Shown here: in pieces, positions 61,877 through 64,000 of the stretch
Position numbering within the stretch: position 1 is the stretch's first letter
Layout of the letters: every line of letters starts with the position of its first letter
From: Aquincola tertiaricarbonis
GTDB taxonomy: Bacteria; Pseudomonadota; Gammaproteobacteria; Burkholderiales; Burkholderiaceae_C
Assembly (NCBI RefSeq): GCF_000969605.1
Contig: NZ_JZUE01000024.1
Location: forward strand, 1-64,000
Reading direction: 5' to 3'
DNA length: 64,000 nt
Position numbers and translations under genes: made by a program
The notes under the pieces: model-generated
The model's input: only the letters and a program-made list of their open reading frames with translations
Databases searched by the model: none
Told to the model about the DNA's origin: nothing

Positions 61877-63094
61877 ATGACCGACATCCTGCAAGAACAA
61901 GCGAACACCACCGCCCTGCCGCTGCAGGGGCTGCGAGTGGTGGAGTTCACCCACATGGTGATGGGCCCGACCTGCGGCATGGTGCTGGCCGACCTGGGCG
62001 CCGAGGTCATCAAGGTGGAGCCGGTGGCCGGCGAAGGCACGCGCACGCTGCAGGGCGCCGGCAGCGGCTTCTTCCCCATGTTCAACCGCAACAAGAAGAG
62101 CATCGGGCTGGACCTGCACACCCCCGCCGGGGCCGAGGCGGCACGTCGCCTGGCCGCCAGCGCCGACGTGGTGATCGAGAACTTCAAGCCGGGCACGATG
62201 GCCAAGTACGGACTCGATTTCCCGAGCCTGTGCGCCGCCAACCCGCGGCTCATCTATGCCAGCCACAAGGGCTTCCTGCCCGGCCCCTACGAGCGGCGCA
62301 CCGCGCTGGACGAGGTGGTGCAGATGATGGGCGGCCTGGCCTACATGACCGGGCGGCCGGGCGACCCGGTGCGGGCCGGCACCAGCGTCAACGACATCAT
62401 GGGCGGCCTGTTCGGCGCCATCGCGGTGATGGGCGCGCTCATCCAGCGCGGCATCACCGGCCGCGGCACGGAGGTGCAGAGCGCACTGTTCGAGAACAAC
62501 GTGTTCCTGATGGGCCAGCACATACTGCAGTACGCGGTGACCGGCCGGCCGCCGCAACCCATGCCGGCCCGCGACAACCCGTGGGCGGTGTACGACGTGT
62601 TCACCGTGGCCGGCGGCGAGCAGATCTTCCTGGCGGCGGTGAGCGACGCCCAGTGGCGCCTGTTCTGCCGCGCGCTGGGCCTGGACGACCTGCTGCAGGA
62701 CGCTGCGCTGGCCACCAACCACCAGCGGGTGAACCTGCGGCCGCAGCTGCTGCGCACCCTGGCCGAGCGCCTGGCCCACCGCAGCGCGGCGGAGCTGGCT
62801 GCGCTGATGGAAGCCGCCGGCCTGCCGTTTGCGCCCATCCGCCGGCCCGAGGAACTGCTGGACGATCCGCACCTGCTGGCCAGCGGCGGCCTGGCCGACG
62901 TGGTGCTGCCCGACGGCGCCCGCGCCGGGCAAACGGCCAAGACCACGCTGCTGCCCTTCACGCTGGACGGCCGGCGTGCCGGCGTGCGGCTGCAGCCCCC
63001 CCGGCTGGGCGAGCACACCGACGGCCTGCTCGCCAGCGTGGGCTACGACCCGGCGCAGGTCGAGGCCCTGCGCGTTGCGGGCTGCGCGCGCTGA
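61877..63094 (+). CDS. CaiB/BaiF family CoA-transferase
   Basis: 405 residues of class III CoA-transferases: LQGLRVVEFTHMVMGPTCGMVLADLGAEVIKVEPVAGEGTR, FFPMFNRNKKSIGLDLHTPAG, YASHKGFLPGPYERRTALDEVVQMMGGLAYMTGRPGDPVRAGTSVNDIMGGLFGA. The catalytic Asp of the family (AxxxxxDxxGG-type) is in SVNDIMGG. It moves CoA between acids, probably activating a C6-type dicarboxylate for the lyase gene beside it. ATG at 61877 is one base after the upstream stop, so they are coupled. Confidence 0.9.
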   Translation: MTDILQEQANTTALPLQGLRVVEFTHMVMGPTCGMVLADLGAEVIKVEPVAGEGTRTLQGAGSGFFPMFNRNKKSIGLDLHTPAGAEAARRLAASADVVIENFKPGTMAKYGLDFPSLCAANPRLIYASHKGFLPGPYERRTALDEVVQMMGGLAYMTGRPGDPVRAGTSVNDIMGGLFGAIAVMGALIQRGITGRGTEVQSALFENNVFLMGQHILQYAVTGRPPQPMPARDNPWAVYDVFTVAGGEQIFLAAVSDAQWRLFCRALGLDDLLQDAALATNHQRVNLRPQLLRTLAERLAHRSAAELAALMEAAGLPFAPIRRPEELLDDPHLLASGGLADVVLPDGARAGQTAKTTLLPFTLDGRRAGVRLQPPRLGEHTDGLLASVGYDPAQVEALRVAGCAR

Positions 63095-63134
63095 GCGCAG
63101 CGGCCCCGGACCCTTCCACAAAACGGAGACAACG

Positions 63135-64000
63135 ATGACCCACGACCTGACCCTCCATGCGACACGGCGCCAATGCCTGCGCAGCGCAGTCGCCCTTGCG
63201 GCAGCGGCCACCCTGCCCCTGGCGCGCACGGCCCGGGCCGCCGACACGCCTGCCGCCGTGCGGCTGGTGCTGCCCCATGCGGCGGGATCGGGCGTGGATG
63301 CCATCGCCCGCGCCATGCAGAACGCCCTGGGCAAGGCGCTGGGCGCCTCCATCGTGGTGGACAACCAGCCCGGGGCCGGCGGCATCGTCGGCCTGCAGCA
63401 GCTGGCCCGCGCGACACCCGACGGCCACACGCTGAGCCTGGTGTCGAACAACGTGGTCATCTTTCCCAGCGTCTACAAGTCGCTGCCGTTCCAGATGCCC
63501 GGTGACTTCACGCCGGTGGCCGTGTGCGGCACCACGCCGATGGTGCTGGTGGTGCATCCGCGCTGGCAGGTGACGGATGCGCAGGGCTTCCTCGCGCTGC
63601 TCAAGGCCCGGCCGACCGACCTGACCTATGGCTCGGGCGGCAACGGCACCATCCTGCACCTGGCGGCCGAGCTGCTGCTGGACGAGACGGGCACCAAGGC
63701 GCGCCACATTCCGTACAAGGGCGTGGGACCCATGGTCTCAGACCTGGTGGGCGGGCAGATCGACTTCGCGGTGGTGGCCCTGCCCACCGCCCAGCCGCAT
63801 CTGCGCAGCGGCGCCTTGCGCGCCATCGGCCTGACCACCGCCGAGCGCGTGCCGGCCGCCAAGGAGATCCCTACCTTTACCGAGCAGGGCCTGCCGGCCT
63901 ATGTGGTGGATGCCTGGTTCGCGATGCTGGGGCCCAAGGGCCTGCCCGCGCCGGTGGTGCAGCGCCTGCATGGCGCGCTGGCCGCCACCTTTGCCAGCCC
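63135..64000 (+). CDS. Bug/TctC-family periplasmic solute receptor, C terminus cut by window edge
   Basis: 288 codons are visible. The signal peptide (ATRRQCLRSAVALAAAATLP, with a twin-Arg that may make it a Tat substrate) precedes VRLVLPHAAGSGVDAIARAM, VVDNQPGAGGIVGLQQLARATPDGHTL, LTYGSGGNGTILHLAAELLL and HIPYKGVGPMVSDLVGGQID, the Bug-fold marks. It should bind the organic acid used by the lyase/CoA-transferase genes 40 bases upstream. GGAGA lies before the ATG. Perhaps 35 residues are missing at the right edge. Confidence 0.9.
   Translation, partial: MTHDLTLHATRRQCLRSAVALAAAATLPLARTARAADTPAAVRLVLPHAAGSGVDAIARAMQNALGKALGASIVVDNQPGAGGIVGLQQLARATPDGHTLSLVSNNVVIFPSVYKSLPFQMPGDFTPVAVCGTTPMVLVVHPRWQVTDAQGFLALLKARPTDLTYGSGGNGTILHLAAELLLDETGTKARHIPYKGVGPMVSDLVGGQIDFAVVALPTAQPHLRSGALRAIGLTTAERVPAAKEIPTFTEQGLPAYVVDAWFAMLGPKGLPAPVVQRLHGALAATFAS

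Overview
The window is very GC-rich chromosomal DNA (by eye about 70% G+C) from a betaproteobacterium, most likely order Burkholderiales and plausibly the Leptothrix/Rubrivivax/Ideonella side of it. The reasons are: a complete aerobic benzoyl-CoA (box) gene set with BoxR, two Bug-type periplasmic receptors with no membrane partners beside them, a PEP-CTERM exosortase substrate, an hpa operon in the order G-E-D-F-H-I, and dense operons in which successive genes often overlap by ATGA.

Layout. 1-111: start of a cytochrome c oxidase subunit I gene running off the left edge. 353-1749: small proteins, a cupin and a TspO homologue. 1820-9401: homoprotocatechuate meta-cleavage operon (hpaG1 G2 E D F H I plus a Bug receptor, minus strand) with divergent hpaR. 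9508-12085: PfpI/DJ-1 protein, an SDR remnant and a 7TM diguanylate cyclase. 12113-22523: a ten-gene minus-strand operon for import and breakdown of unusual peptides (RpiR regulator, isoaspartyl peptidase, GsiABCD-type ABC importer, DmpA-type and DppA-type aminopeptidases, two tail genes). 22648-22723: tRNA-Ala(CGC) with promoter and terminator. 22886-28661: a patchwork of accessory genes and broken genes (GIY-YIG-like, patatin, PQQ-dehydrogenase remnant, DUF3750, truncated hydrolase, cysteine hydrolase, flavin reductase-like). 28658-33219: small proteins and a PEP-CTERM/5'-nucleotidase/protease-like operon. 33391-37363: a HicB-like protein, a trypsin-nuclease fusion and an EAL-CBS-GGDEF protein, followed by a frameshifted CBS-GGDEF relative and an enolase-superfamily remnant.

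38658-51671 is an aerobic benzoate module: boxC-boxB-boxA on the minus strand, boxR between, and divergently bclA, an alpha/beta hydrolase and a branched-chain-type ABC importer. Uptake, CoA activation, epoxidation and ring opening are all present; boxD is not in the window. Both control regions have sigma70-like promoters overlapped by TGCA-N6-TGCN sites that fit BoxR.

51720-59609: an FGGY sugar kinase with a dehydrogenase remnant, then a PaoABC-like periplasmic aldehyde oxidoreductase, a divergent HxlR regulator, a formaldehyde dehydrogenase-type enzyme and a hemerythrin. 59959-64000: a LysR regulator divergent from an HMG-CoA lyase-like enzyme, a CaiB/BaiF CoA-transferase and a second Bug receptor cut by the right edge.

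The most unusual unit is 33391-37363, where an apparently intact chymotrypsin-fold protease is fused to an intact NUC-type nuclease and overlaps, by 4 bases, a c-di-GMP phosphodiesterase-type gene. Five gene remnants scattered through the window show that it has been reshuffled repeatedly.
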